Source of the DNA: Marinilabiliaceae bacterium
Lineage (GTDB): Bacteria > Bacteroidota > Bacteroidia > Bacteroidales > Marinilabiliaceae
DNA: 42,756 nt
Direction: 5' to 3'
Assembly: GCA_016342595.1 (NCBI GenBank)
Contig: JAEINY010000021.1
Location: 1-42,756 of the forward strand
The notes below the pieces were generated by a model, which did not search any database, had not been told where the DNA came from, and was given only the letters and a program-made list of their open reading frames with translations. Positions 1 through 7,993 of this stretch are shown here, piece after piece. How positions within the stretch are numbered: position 1 is the stretch's first letter; the number at the start of each line of letters is the position of its first letter. The position numbers and the translations under genes were made by a program.

Positions 1-84
1 ATTAATGTTTAATTATTAATTGAGGCCACAAGTAGGATGTTACTTTAAACAACATATTAGTAAAAGTTATCCCCTATGCGCCTA

Positions 85-170
85 ATAATTATCTTCATTA
101 TTTTTTAAAGGCTCTGTGACTGTTTTTTTATCCTATACTTTGCGCTCTCCGTGTAACACTTTTATAAAAA
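85..170. repeat. Degenerate dispersed intergenic repeat, copy a
   Basis: The leading spacer (1-259) holds no convincing gene. Its middle part matches the reverse complement of 37970-38062 along almost its whole length. Shared words in the same order are TCTTCATT, GGCTCTGTGAC, CTTTGCGCTCTCC and GTGTAACACTTT. It belongs to the same TTACAC/CTCTGTG word family as copies at 2171, 6761 and 30855. Function is unknown; it could be a degenerate non-autonomous element or a structured RNA or DNA site. Confidence 0.6.
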
Positions 171-259
171 AAAGTAGTTTACCATTCATCCCGGAACCAT
201 ACCTTTACTTATAATACATAGTAATATTGGCGACTCGGCGTCTTTGCGGTTCAACAATA

Positions 260-1024
260 CTATCGATCCAGCCAGGTTTTAAAACTCTTGACCCGCTCGC
301 GACTGACTACCAACTCCTCTCCTTTTTCTTGCCCTGTTACTTTAATTTTAAGGCGCGATGTACCATAGGCCACCATGTCCCGGATACTCTGAAGATTTAT
401 CAGAAATTTACGACTAATGCGGTAAAACTGCCGGGGATCGCACTGTGCTTCGATCTGTTCCAGGGTATGATCAATGGCGTAGTTACGACCTTCCCGGGTG
501 CGCAGATAAGTGGCCTTATCCAGACTGTAAAAGAAACTAAGGTCTGATGTTGGAATCATCTTCAGGTGATCACCCACTTTTACCAGGTAGCGCTCTTTAT
601 ATTGCTGTTGCGATAGCATTTGTGATGCATTTTGCAAAGCCAATTTCAGGGTATCCTCTACAGAGCTTTGGCCCATCCCTCGAAATTTTATGATGGCTGC
701 TTCTAACTCCACCCCATCTATGGGCTTTAACAAATAATCAATGCTATTGACTTTAAATGCTTTCACCGCATATTGATCGTAGGCCGTGGTAAATATCACC
801 GGAAAACGAAATTCCCCTTTATCGAAGATTTCAAAACTCAAACCATCACCCAGCTGAATATCAAAAAAAGCCAAATCGGGATGCGGATTCGCCTCCAGCC
901 ATTTGATGGTTTGTCTCACCGAATCACAGAACATCACTATTTCAATGTGCTGATCCAATTCTGTTAATAAATTACCCAAACGTTCGGCAGCCAATGGCTC
1001 ATCTTCTACAATTAAAACACGCAT
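260..1024 (-). CDS. LytTR-family response regulator
   Basis: This is a two-component response regulator of 254 aa, the normal size for the LytR/AlgR family. The N-terminal receiver domain (about residues 1-120) shows the acidic pocket E7/D8 in VEDEP, the phosphoacceptor D55 in the FFDIQ stretch, the switch threonine in FTTAYD, and K100 in LLKP. The C-terminal LytTR DNA-binding domain (about 145-254) includes the family-typical RKFLIN segment. The start codon lies one base after the stop of the upstream LytS-like kinase, so the two are almost certainly co-transcribed and form a cognate pair. The regulated promoters cannot be told from this window. The TonB-dependent receptor heading the same gene cluster is a reasonable guess, by inference only. 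Confidence 0.93.
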   Translation of the reverse strand: MRVLIVEDEPLAAERLGNLLTELDQHIEIVMFCDSVRQTIKWLEANPHPDLAFFDIQLGDGLSFEIFDKGEFRFPVIFTTAYDQYAVKAFKVNSIDYLLKPIDGVELEAAIIKFRGMGQSSVEDTLKLALQNASQMLSQQQYKERYLVKVGDHLKMIPTSDLSFFYSLDKATYLRTREGRNYAIDHTLEQIEAQCDPRQFYRISRKFLINLQSIRDMVAYGTSRLKIKVTGQEKGEELVVSRERVKSFKTWLDR

Positions 1025-1025
1025 A

Positions 1026-2069
1026 TTACAAATAGATCAATGGGATTGTTACGGAATAATTTTTCTCAGTCTGATAAATAGTGACCTCCTTACCGGTCAG
1101 ATACTGATAACGCTCGGTTAAATTCTGAATGCCAATACCCGAAGGTGGTTCGTTCACGGTCTTGGGTTGATAGGTGTTCGTTACAGTCAATTGATTATCC
1201 GCAATGATGAGTTTCAGCGAAAGGGGCTGATCACTGGATATGATATTGTGTTTAAAAGTGTTTTCCACCAACATCTGAACCGACAACGGAATGACCATAG
1301 CTTCATCGGCTATGTCCTCCGGTAGCTTTGCATTAAAGTTCTTGCCAAATCGAATCTGCTGCAAAAAGATGTAACGGCGCAAAATAGTTAACTCCTCATT
1401 GATGGTGATTAACTCCTTATCCTTTAACTGTAATAGATCGCGATAAAAACGAGAGAGCTCGGCCGTGAATTTCTTAGCACCCTTAACATCCTTATCGATG
1501 AGCGAGGTTAATACATTGAGGCTATTAAACAGGAAATGCGGATTAACTTGTGTTTTCAAGGCTTCATACTGCAAGGCCAATGCCTCTCGTTTAAGTTTCT
1601 CACGGTTTTCCACTTCACCACGCCATTGGCCAAGAAATGAACGGGCATAAAACCACATGGCAATAAAATAAAAAACCCCATACTCCATCCAGATGATGGG
1701 CATCATGTGTTCTTGGAAATATTGAAAGGAGAGCCCACTAATGAATCCGTACCAAAACACGTTGGTAAGGATGATCACAATGGTACAGCCAATAGTACTG
1801 GTGGTAAAAGCGACAAAAAGACTTCGCGCCGGCGAATGCACCCAATTGATCCATTTGCGCTCAAAGAAGTCAAATAAATACCCGTTTAAAAACAATCCAT
1901 AACCTAATGTAGTACTATAACCAGCATTGTAAGCGAAATTTTCAAAGGTTAATTTGTCAATGGAACTAAAAATGAGCATAAATCCCAATCCAATGACATT
2001 CGATACAATACCAAACATGATTAGTTTATAAACAGCGGATTCTTTTTGTGACTTCTTTTTACAATCCAT
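1026..2069 (-). CDS. LytS-type sensor histidine kinase
   Basis: This is a membrane sensor kinase of the His_kinase (PF06580) family, 347 aa from the chosen ATG. The N-terminal half has about four hydrophobic segments (residues ~17-35, 48-66, 88-108, 122-142), followed by a short coiled linker. The phospho-acceptor motif QVNPHFLFNSLN has H178. The N-box (IPLSVQMLVENTFKH, ~260-274) and the glycine box (GIGIQNLTERY, ~311-321) complete the catalytic domain. The frame stays open for 70 codons upstream, to 2279, but that extension is translated from an intergenic repeat (2171-2392). The internal ATG at 2069 is therefore preferred. The LytTR regulator follows after one base. Confidence 0.9.
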   Translation of the reverse strand: MDCKKKSQKESAVYKLIMFGIVSNVIGLGFMLIFSSIDKLTFENFAYNAGYSTTLGYGLFLNGYLFDFFERKWINWVHSPARSLFVAFTTSTIGCTIVIILTNVFWYGFISGLSFQYFQEHMMPIIWMEYGVFYFIAMWFYARSFLGQWRGEVENREKLKREALALQYEALKTQVNPHFLFNSLNVLTSLIDKDVKGAKKFTAELSRFYRDLLQLKDKELITINEELTILRRYIFLQQIRFGKNFNAKLPEDIADEAMVIPLSVQMLVENTFKHNIISSDQPLSLKLIIADNQLTVTNTYQPKTVNEPPSGIGIQNLTERYQYLTGKEVTIYQTEKNYSVTIPLIYL

Positions 2070-2170
2070 TGGTGATTTTTTAAATAATGACGAAGATAAC
2101 GAATTATGATTATTAACGATGGGAAACTGTTCAATTCCGGAGTTAAGTTTACTAGTATTTCGTTCACAAA

Positions 2171-2392
2171 TAAATGATGTATACCTCGGTTGAGCGAAGC
2201 GAAACAATCTTTGTGGCCCGATAGTTATCCGAGTCAAATTATTCTGCATGGAAAAGTTACACTGAGTACACTGAGGCAAAAAACATAAGGCAGTTCACAA
2301 AGGGTTATTATATCATCAACACAGCCTAATATAAGATATCCTCTTCGTGTCCCTCTGTGTTTTCTTCGTGCAACTTTGTGTAACTTTTTTTT
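2171..2392. repeat. Dispersed ~220-bp intergenic repeat, copy b
   Basis: This repeat fills most of the 2070-2423 spacer. Its reverse complement matches 6761-6984 over its whole length at roughly three-quarters identity by eye. Shared words include CGGTTGAGC, GAAACAATCTTTGTG, CATGGAAAAGTTACAC, CATAAGGCAGTTCACA and TTTTCTTCGT. The part from about 2230 to 2392 is bounded by inverted AAAAGTTACAC / GTGTAACTTTT ends, like a small non-autonomous element. Open frames across it are not conserved between the copies, so it is not treated as coding. Confidence 0.75.
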
Positions 2393-2423
2393 GGACGCAC
2401 TACTAGCGGAAAATGCAATGATT

Positions 2424-3056
2424 TTATTGTTTTGACAGACACTTCTCCAGCATCTCACGATTATGCTTTTCTCCCCAACCAGGTAACAATGAATTTTCGT
2501 CCCTTGTGGTGGTATACAATTTATCCGCTGTTTTAAAATGTACTAAAGCCTTTGCAGCGCCTCCGCCAAACATCTTAGGCGTGTGCAATACGTTGTTTCC
2601 CCGACAATAGTGGATGCGTGGATTATTAGCGTTCAAGCTTTCGGCTTTGGCCAATGCCTCCGCTGATAAAGATGAATACTTAAATCCGCGTGAAGGGCTG
2701 GTGATACGCAGACTATAGATCAGTGCCTGCAACACATAAACTTCTGATTCATCTTCCTTTTTCTTTACCAACTGATCCATGATGGCTTGTGCTTTATCCA
2801 ATACCACATCAATGGAATCGGCATCTTTCATAAAAAAAGTAGAATGGGTATACGCATAAGCGGAATAATAATAAGGCAGCCACTCGCTTTGCTCTTTTTC
2901 ACCGATCCGATAAAAGAGACTGGCGACTTGATCGAGCTCGCTTACGGTTTTAGCTTTAAAAATATTGTCAATGGAGGTTTTCATGGTTTCACTGTAATTA
3001 CTTGCTGAAGCACACAGACTACTAACGACCAAAATAATTGAGAATAACGTTTTCAT
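2424..3056 (-). CDS. Secreted TPR-like hypothetical protein
   Basis: This 210-aa protein has a clear Sec signal peptide (residues ~1-18, ending CASAS), so it is probably periplasmic. The rest is predicted helical and alternates small and aromatic residues in a TPR-like manner (LPYYYSAYAY, VYVLQALIYS, NPRIHYCRGN). The C-terminal part (FGGGAAKAL, then LLPGWGEKHNREMLEKCL) resembles a Bacteroidota family of short TPR proteins, recalled from memory and not checked. It starts 23 bases after the stop of a TonB-dependent receptor and lies upstream of a LytS/LytTR pair on the same strand. A role in envelope function alongside the receptor is inferred. The exact function is unknown. Confidence 0.8.
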   Translation of the reverse strand: MKTLFSIILVVSSLCASASNYSETMKTSIDNIFKAKTVSELDQVASLFYRIGEKEQSEWLPYYYSAYAYTHSTFFMKDADSIDVVLDKAQAIMDQLVKKKEDESEVYVLQALIYSLRITSPSRGFKYSSLSAEALAKAESLNANNPRIHYCRGNNVLHTPKMFGGGAAKALVHFKTADKLYTTTRDENSLLPGWGEKHNREMLEKCLSKQ

Positions 3057-3079
3057 TGTTTTACGATTTATGGTTTAAA

Positions 3080-5224
3080 TTAATTGATGGATATAAATAT
3101 GCCCAAAAACATAAACTGCTTCACATCGGGATGCATGGGCACTAATTTGTCGGGACTATTACCATCCATTGATGGCACGGTGCGGTAACCCAGGTGTTGC
3201 GTTTGCCCCAACACATTATTCATGGCAAAGTGAATGATGGTAAAATGATCGCCCAGGTGTGTGAGGTAACTCATATTTAAGCTTAGATCATGATACATGG
3301 GTGACCGTTGATTCATGAAATTAACATCTCCCGGCTGATGATATGGTTTGCCTGAAGCGGTAACCCACGTGGCACCAACCTGCGTATTGATAGCCCCCAC
3401 AAAATACTTTGCCACTGCTGAAAAAGTATGTTCGGCAATGTAATGAGGGGTCACTGTTGATGGATAGTCTTTGTATTTGCGCTTTGAATCAATATAGGAA
3501 TAAGACAACCAATAATCGGTTCGCTTAAAGGTTTCCCGATCACGAAAGAAAATATCCAATCCCTTGGCGTACCCTTCTCCTCCATTATTATATACCGGTA
3601 CAAAAGGATTATCACTTTCCTGGTAACTGACCAAATTATCATACTCCTTATAATAGGCCTCCGTCCGAAATAATCGCTTTTGAATATCACCGGTTTGAAA
3701 GCCCAGAATGTAATGTGTGGCTTTCTCAAAATTAAACTGGGATGAATACTTCAGATAATCATTCACCGGATTTTGAAAAAATTGACCATAGGCAGCAGAC
3801 AATTGACTATTCTTGCCGGTTTTATAAGCCATTGACAATCGGGGTGAGAGATTCGATCGCTTCAGATACGTGGAGTACTCATAGCGCAGCCCCGGCCGAA
3901 AGGCAAATTTTGCTGACAGTTTAATCTCAGGCTCCACAAAAAGTGCTGCTACATGATCTTCAATACCACCTGACCAACGCCGGGTTCCTTTGAGTTCTTT
4001 ATAATCCTGATCATATTTAGTGAAAGCATCAGAAACCCCGTAAGTTAATACAATCCCATCCTTTATATCGTGCACAAATGCCAGGCGCCCTTCAATAGTT
4101 AGTTCATTCTCGGATGAATGATGCACACCTGCAATGGTTCGATCTTCATCATAGGTAATAGCCACGCCGCTACGTAAGGCTGTTTTTTCACCCAATGACA
4201 TTTTATAGGTGCCATTCCAATACGTGTTGCCGCCTTCACTATCGATATAAACCGGTTTGTCGCTTCCATCGGAGGTATTAAATGATTGCAGGCCATAATC
4301 ACCGGTGGCGAACATCTTGAAGAGCCCTCCGTTTTTAAAGCGCTGGCGGTGCATCAGGTTTAGGTTAGCGGCCTCTGCCGGCTTCACCCAATCCAGGCGA
4401 TTATTGACCATGCCATAATAAGGTGCCAAATTGGTGTAGCTAATCCCGGCCGAAGTCGAGCGATCCTTAGCGCACCAGGTATTATTAGCTTCCAATCCAA
4501 TACTCATCATTGAAATGCCCGTTACCTCCTCAAGGGCAATATCGGTGGATTCGAGAATTAATACTGAGGATAGCGCTTGTCCATATTCGGCTGAATAACC
4601 ACCTGTACTGAATACCGTACCACTGAATAATGAAGGTGAAAAGCGGCCCCGGGTGGGTAAGTCGGGCACTTTGGAATAGTAAGGTTTGGCAGCCAGCAGA
4701 CCATCCACATAAACTTTGGTTTCGGCAGCTTCTCCTCCCCTTACCAGTAAACGCCCATCATCAGCTGCCGCTTGTGTGCCCGGTAATGTTTTCAGCGCCG
4801 CATTAATATCACCCATGGACCCCGCAGTGGTATAGATATCCATTGGGTCCAACACTGTAGCCCGGTTTTTATCACCGGCAATAAAACTACCGGCCGTGAT
4901 GGTGACCGCATTCAGACTGGTGACACTCTCTTTTAACCGGATGGATAAATTGGATAACGACTGATTCTCCAATGGCACTATCCGGGTGGTATAACCAATG
5001 TAACTAACCACTAACTTTTTCCCACCGGCAGCTTCGACTTCAAACTCAAACTTACCTTCTGTATCGCTTATGGTTCCATCATACGTCCCTTCAATAAATA
5101 GATTAACACCTACTAAAGGCTCGCCATCCATGGCTTGTACCAATCCGGCAATGCGATCCTGAGCTGAGAGCGAAACAGATACTAAAGTTGAAAGCAGGAT
5201 GAGGATGATTTGTTGTGTTTTCAT
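3080..5224 (-). CDS. TonB-dependent receptor with carboxypeptidase-like N-terminal domain
   Basis: This is an outer-membrane TonB-dependent receptor, 714 aa including a signal peptide (~1-21, ending SLSAQ). Residues ~24-110 form a carboxypeptidase-regulatory-like Ig domain (IAGLVQ, then SYIGYTTRIV). The plug domain follows (~120-240), with LLVRGGEAAETKVYVDGLL and FSTGGYSAEYGQALSS. The remainder is a beta-barrel that ends in aromatic and hydrophobic residues (MFLGIFISIN). The barrel is at the short end for the family and no SusD partner is adjacent, so a polysaccharide role is not supported. It heads a cluster with a TPR-like secreted protein and a LytS/LytTR pair. The substrate is unknown. 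Confidence 0.92.
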   Translation of the reverse strand: MKTQQIILILLSTLVSVSLSAQDRIAGLVQAMDGEPLVGVNLFIEGTYDGTISDTEGKFEFEVEAAGGKKLVVSYIGYTTRIVPLENQSLSNLSIRLKESVTSLNAVTITAGSFIAGDKNRATVLDPMDIYTTAGSMGDINAALKTLPGTQAAADDGRLLVRGGEAAETKVYVDGLLAAKPYYSKVPDLPTRGRFSPSLFSGTVFSTGGYSAEYGQALSSVLILESTDIALEEVTGISMMSIGLEANNTWCAKDRSTSAGISYTNLAPYYGMVNNRLDWVKPAEAANLNLMHRQRFKNGGLFKMFATGDYGLQSFNTSDGSDKPVYIDSEGGNTYWNGTYKMSLGEKTALRSGVAITYDEDRTIAGVHHSSENELTIEGRLAFVHDIKDGIVLTYGVSDAFTKYDQDYKELKGTRRWSGGIEDHVAALFVEPEIKLSAKFAFRPGLRYEYSTYLKRSNLSPRLSMAYKTGKNSQLSAAYGQFFQNPVNDYLKYSSQFNFEKATHYILGFQTGDIQKRLFRTEAYYKEYDNLVSYQESDNPFVPVYNNGGEGYAKGLDIFFRDRETFKRTDYWLSYSYIDSKRKYKDYPSTVTPHYIAEHTFSAVAKYFVGAINTQVGATWVTASGKPYHQPGDVNFMNQRSPMYHDLSLNMSYLTHLGDHFTIIHFAMNNVLGQTQHLGYRTVPSMDGNSPDKLVPMHPDVKQFMFLGIFISIN

Positions 5225-5443
5225 TATGATTAGATTTTATATAGATGCAAAATTGAACCAATCCCTTGGGATAGGATTTGCCGTTTTTGCTGATTGACAA
5301 TTCAAATATCTCATCCCGAATGGTACTTTGGAAAAAAAGGAAGACGACCTGTCGTTTAATCCGGATGAATGGTAAGGCGTCTTTCTGTTTTTTTATCCCT
5401 TCACAAATCACTAATTTCACGGGCTGTTATTAAACGAGCTGAA

Positions 5444-6253
5444 ATGAAAGATAAAGTCATTATAATCACGGGAGCCTCATCGGGCATTGGTCTGGCATGT
5501 GCCCGGGAATTCTCAAAGCGGGGTGCTCATTTGGCATTGGCCGCCCGTAGCCTTGATAAATTAAAAGAAGTTGAAGCGGAACTTCGCCAGGCAGGCACGC
5601 AGGTGATCTCTATCCAAACGGATGTCAGTCAGGAGGCCGATTGTAAAAATATGGTCGAAAAAACCGTTGAAGCATTTGGTCGTGTGGACATCCTCATAAA
5701 TAATGCAGGTATCTCCATGCGTGCTTTGTTTAAGGATGTTGACCTTACGGTATTAAAACAACTGATGGATGTGAATTTTTGGGGCACGGTTTATAGTACC
5801 AAATATGCACTACCTCACCTGCTTGAACAAAAAGGTTCCGTAGTTGGAGTTTCCTCCATTGCCGGCTATGTTGGTTTGCCGGGCCGTACCGGTTATTCCT
5901 CGTCAAAATTTGCCATGCATGGTTTCCTGGAGGCCCTGCGGGTTGAAAATCTGAAAACCGGCTTACATGTCCTCATTGCCGCCCCTGGTTTTACCGCTTC
6001 CAATGTACGTAAAGCAGCCCTGACGGCTAATGGAAGTAACCAAGGTGAAACACCCCGCAAAGAAGAGAATATGATGACGGCGGAAGAAGTGGCCGTTCAT
6101 CTGGCCAAAGCAATCATCAAACGGAAACGTACTTTAATATTAACTTTTGTTGAAGGGAAAGTAACGGTTTTCCTCAAGAAATTTTTACCCGGATTATTAG
6201 AAAAACTCACATTCAACCACATGGCGAAAGAACCTGATTCTCCATTCAATTAA
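5444..6253 (+). CDS. Short-chain dehydrogenase/reductase
   Basis: This is an NAD(P)-dependent oxidoreductase of the classical SDR family, 269 aa. It has the cofactor glycine motif TGASSGIG (~9-16), the NNAG motif (86-89), N111, and the catalytic S138 / Y151 / K155 set (VSSIAG and YSSSK). The ATG at 5444 puts the first beta-strand directly at the N-terminus. The frame is open upstream to 5369, but the extra 25 residues are not SDR-like. The stop is seven bases before a hotdog thioesterase, so the two probably form an operon. The C-terminal tail has a hydrophobic, basic character (VTVFLKKFLPGLLEKL), as in SDRs that act on lipids or acyl chains. The substrate is not determined. Confidence 0.93.
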   Translation: MKDKVIIITGASSGIGLACAREFSKRGAHLALAARSLDKLKEVEAELRQAGTQVISIQTDVSQEADCKNMVEKTVEAFGRVDILINNAGISMRALFKDVDLTVLKQLMDVNFWGTVYSTKYALPHLLEQKGSVVGVSSIAGYVGLPGRTGYSSSKFAMHGFLEALRVENLKTGLHVLIAAPGFTASNVRKAALTANGSNQGETPRKEENMMTAEEVAVHLAKAIIKRKRTLILTFVEGKVTVFLKKFLPGLLEKLTFNHMAKEPDSPFN

Positions 6254-6260
6254 TAATCGT

Positions 6261-6665
6261 ATGATTGAGAATAAAACATCCTTCAGAGTACGCTATGCGG
6301 AGACCGATCAGATGGGGATTGTCAATAATGCCAATTACCCCACCTATTATGAAATCGGCCGCACCGAACTGTTTCGTGAATTGGGTTTATCCTATAAAAT
6401 AATTGAATCAGCCGGTATCATCTTACCGCTGGCTGATTTATTTGTTAAGTATCATCGTCCCGCCTTATATGACGATATGCTGACGATTAAAACATGCATA
6501 AAGGAATGGCCGGCTAGCCGGATTCGCTTTGACTATTCCATCTATAATGAAGATGAAAAATTGGTTAATGAAGGGTATACCACATTGGCTTATCTGGATG
6601 CTAAAAGCAGGCGCCCCATGCGCATTCCACCCATGGTGGTAGAATTACTTCAACCCTACTTCTAA
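6261..6665 (+). CDS. Acyl-CoA thioesterase, YbgC/4-hydroxybenzoyl-CoA thioesterase type
   Basis: This is a hotdog-fold thioesterase of 134 aa, the usual length for the YbgC/FadM family. The N-terminal signature RYAETDQMGIVNNANY carries the catalytic aspartate D16, followed by the long central helix (YYEIGRTELFRELG). In most family members the residue after IV is His or Tyr; here it is Asn. It probably hydrolyses a short- or medium-chain acyl-CoA. It lies seven bases after an SDR gene in the same direction, which suggests joint action on an acyl substrate by inference. A 14-bp-stem hairpin follows. Confidence 0.9.
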   Translation: MIENKTSFRVRYAETDQMGIVNNANYPTYYEIGRTELFRELGLSYKIIESAGIILPLADLFVKYHRPALYDDMLTIKTCIKEWPASRIRFDYSIYNEDEKLVNEGYTTLAYLDAKSRRPMRIPPMVVELLQPYF

Positions 6666-6688
6666 TGAAGAAAAAAAACGGGTATATT

Positions 6689-6734
6689 ATTCATCGGGTG
6701 ACCAGGAAAGTTATTGCTTAGTCACCTGATGAAT
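6689..6734 (+). terminator. Hairpin after the SDR-thioesterase operon
   Basis: The arms ATTCATCGGGTGAC and GTCACCTGATGAAT form 14 base pairs with one wobble position, around an 18-nt loop. It starts 24 bases after the thioesterase stop. There is no strong T-tract, so termination may be weak or bidirectional towards the convergent LysE gene. Confidence 0.55.
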
Positions 6735-6760
6735 ATTTGAATTGGTATTGCATTCAAAAA

Positions 6761-6984
6761 AATAATAGTTACACAAAGTTGTACGAAGAAAACACAAAGA
6801 GACACTAAGATAATGTCTTATGCCTGGCTGTATGGATAGTATAATACTCCTCTGTGAACTGCCTTATGATTTTTTCCTCAGCGAGCACTGTGTAACTTTT
6901 CCATGCGAAACAACTTAGCCCAATAACTAGCGGCTCACAAAGATTGTTTCGCGTTGCTCAACCGAAGTAAACATCATTCAATAA
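6761..6984. repeat. Dispersed ~220-bp intergenic repeat, copy c (inverted relative to copy b)
   Basis: This is the partner of the repeat at 2171-2392, in opposite orientation. It occupies most of the 6666-7018 spacer. Conserved words on this strand include AGTTACACAAAGTTGTACGA, AACTGCCTTATG, TAACTTTTCCATG and CACAAAGATTGTTTCGC. No gene is called here. Confidence 0.75.
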
Positions 6985-7018
6985 TAAAATATTAATTTAT
7001 GAACGAGCTACTAGTTCG

Positions 7019-7672
7019 TTATGCCACCATTAAATATTCAGTAATTAACCAACTCACAAAGGCGATTATAACTAATACCACAATTGAACTACCGGCAATT
7101 TTATTAATCCAAAAGAGTCGTCGAAGGTTAATTTTACTCCGAAACAAATTCACTAAACCACTCAGTGTAAACCACCACAGGGAGGCTCCGGCAAATATAC
7201 CAACTACTAAGACCACTTGTTTCAAACCGGTACTGTCCGTTTGGACGACCCGAAACGCTGTGAAAAGGGCCATCAATAAAAAGACCGCTAAAGGATTCGA
7301 AATGGTCAATAAGAAAGTGGAGAAAAAATCCTGAGCCAGACTTCTGTTGCGTTTCTTCTGCTTACGTAACTGCACGGCGGGATTAGTATAAAAGATCCGT
7401 AATCCCATTCCGATAAGAATAATGGCTCCAATTATCTGTATCCACAAAATCTGAGTTTCTATAAAACCAATGATGAAGGAAAGACTGAAACCGGCAATAA
7501 TGGCATAAATGGTATCCGACATAGCTGCCCCCAATCCGGAAATGAAACCTGATAAACGGCCTTTATTTAATGTACGCTGAACACACAACACACCAATCGG
7601 CCCTAAAGGAATAGAAGCCAACAACCCAATTATAACCGCACTCAATATGAAACTCAAACTCATTATTAACAT
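7019..7672 (-). CDS. LysE-family amino-acid exporter
   Basis: This is an inner-membrane translocator of the LysE/RhtB superfamily, 217 aa. About six hydrophobic segments are visible (residues ~5-25, 40-62, 67-88, 115-137, 148-170, 190-212). The family-type motif near the N-terminus reads SIPLGPIGVLCVQR, followed by the small-residue segment GFISGLGAAMSDTIYA. It probably exports an amino acid or a related small metabolite; the substrate cannot be read from the sequence. The start at 7672 is an ATG. A second in-frame ATG at 7663 is equally possible. It is divergent from the phosphate transporter and convergent with the thioesterase operon. Confidence 0.88.
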   Translation of the reverse strand: MLIMSLSFILSAVIIGLLASIPLGPIGVLCVQRTLNKGRLSGFISGLGAAMSDTIYAIIAGFSLSFIIGFIETQILWIQIIGAIILIGMGLRIFYTNPAVQLRKQKKRNRSLAQDFFSTFLLTISNPLAVFLLMALFTAFRVVQTDSTGLKQVVLVVGIFAGASLWWFTLSGLVNLFRSKINLRRLFWINKIAGSSIVVLVIIAFVSWLITEYLMVA

Positions 7673-7863
7673 TTTTCAGGGCTTTATAATCGTTCATCAC
7701 AAGAGCTTATCTCTTATTCATAAGATAAGCATGATTCCTATCATTGTCACCCTTTTTTTTTCAATTTCCCAAAGGTCGGCCAAAATTATAAAAACCTTTC
7801 GATATTTTGGGTTGTTATTACCATTAATAAATTATAAAATTTTGATAAGTGATTTTGGACGGG

Positions 7864-7921
7864 TTAACATTGTTTTAACATGACATTTTATTCTTAACAC
7901 AAATTTAACACTCGCTTAAAA
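7864..7921 (+). promoter_or_regulatory. PHO-box-like TTAACA direct-repeat array
   Basis: TTAACA occurs at 7864, 7875, 7894 and 7905, with TTAAAA at 7916. Within each cluster the spacing is exactly 11 bp, one helical turn (7864/7875 and 7894/7905/7916). Direct TTAACA repeats at this phasing are the classical target of PhoP/PhoB-type regulators, best documented in Bacillus. The array ends about 30 bp upstream of a TAnnTTTG box, as expected for an activator site, and the gene behind it is a phosphate transporter. Confidence 0.6.
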
Positions 7922-7952
7922 TAGGCTCAATACGCTACTGATATCGACTTAC

Positions 7953-7960
7953 TATGTTTG
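7953..7960 (+). promoter_or_regulatory. Promoter -7 box (TAnnTTTG) of the phosphate transporter gene
   Basis: TATGTTTG fits the Bacteroidota -7 consensus TAnnTTTG exactly. Transcription would begin near 7967, about 27 bases before the ATG at 7994. That argues against the longer open frame starting at 7958. No convincing -33 TTG is seen, which is compatible with an activator-dependent promoter. Confidence 0.55.
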
Positions 7961-7993
7961 CGGCACGAAAAAGAAACACAAATACAAATTCTG

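Noticed and set aside
2070-2279. In-frame 70-residue N-terminal extension of the LytS-like kinase
   Set aside because: It is translated from the dispersed repeat at 2171-2392; the homologous-looking protein begins at the ATG at 2069.
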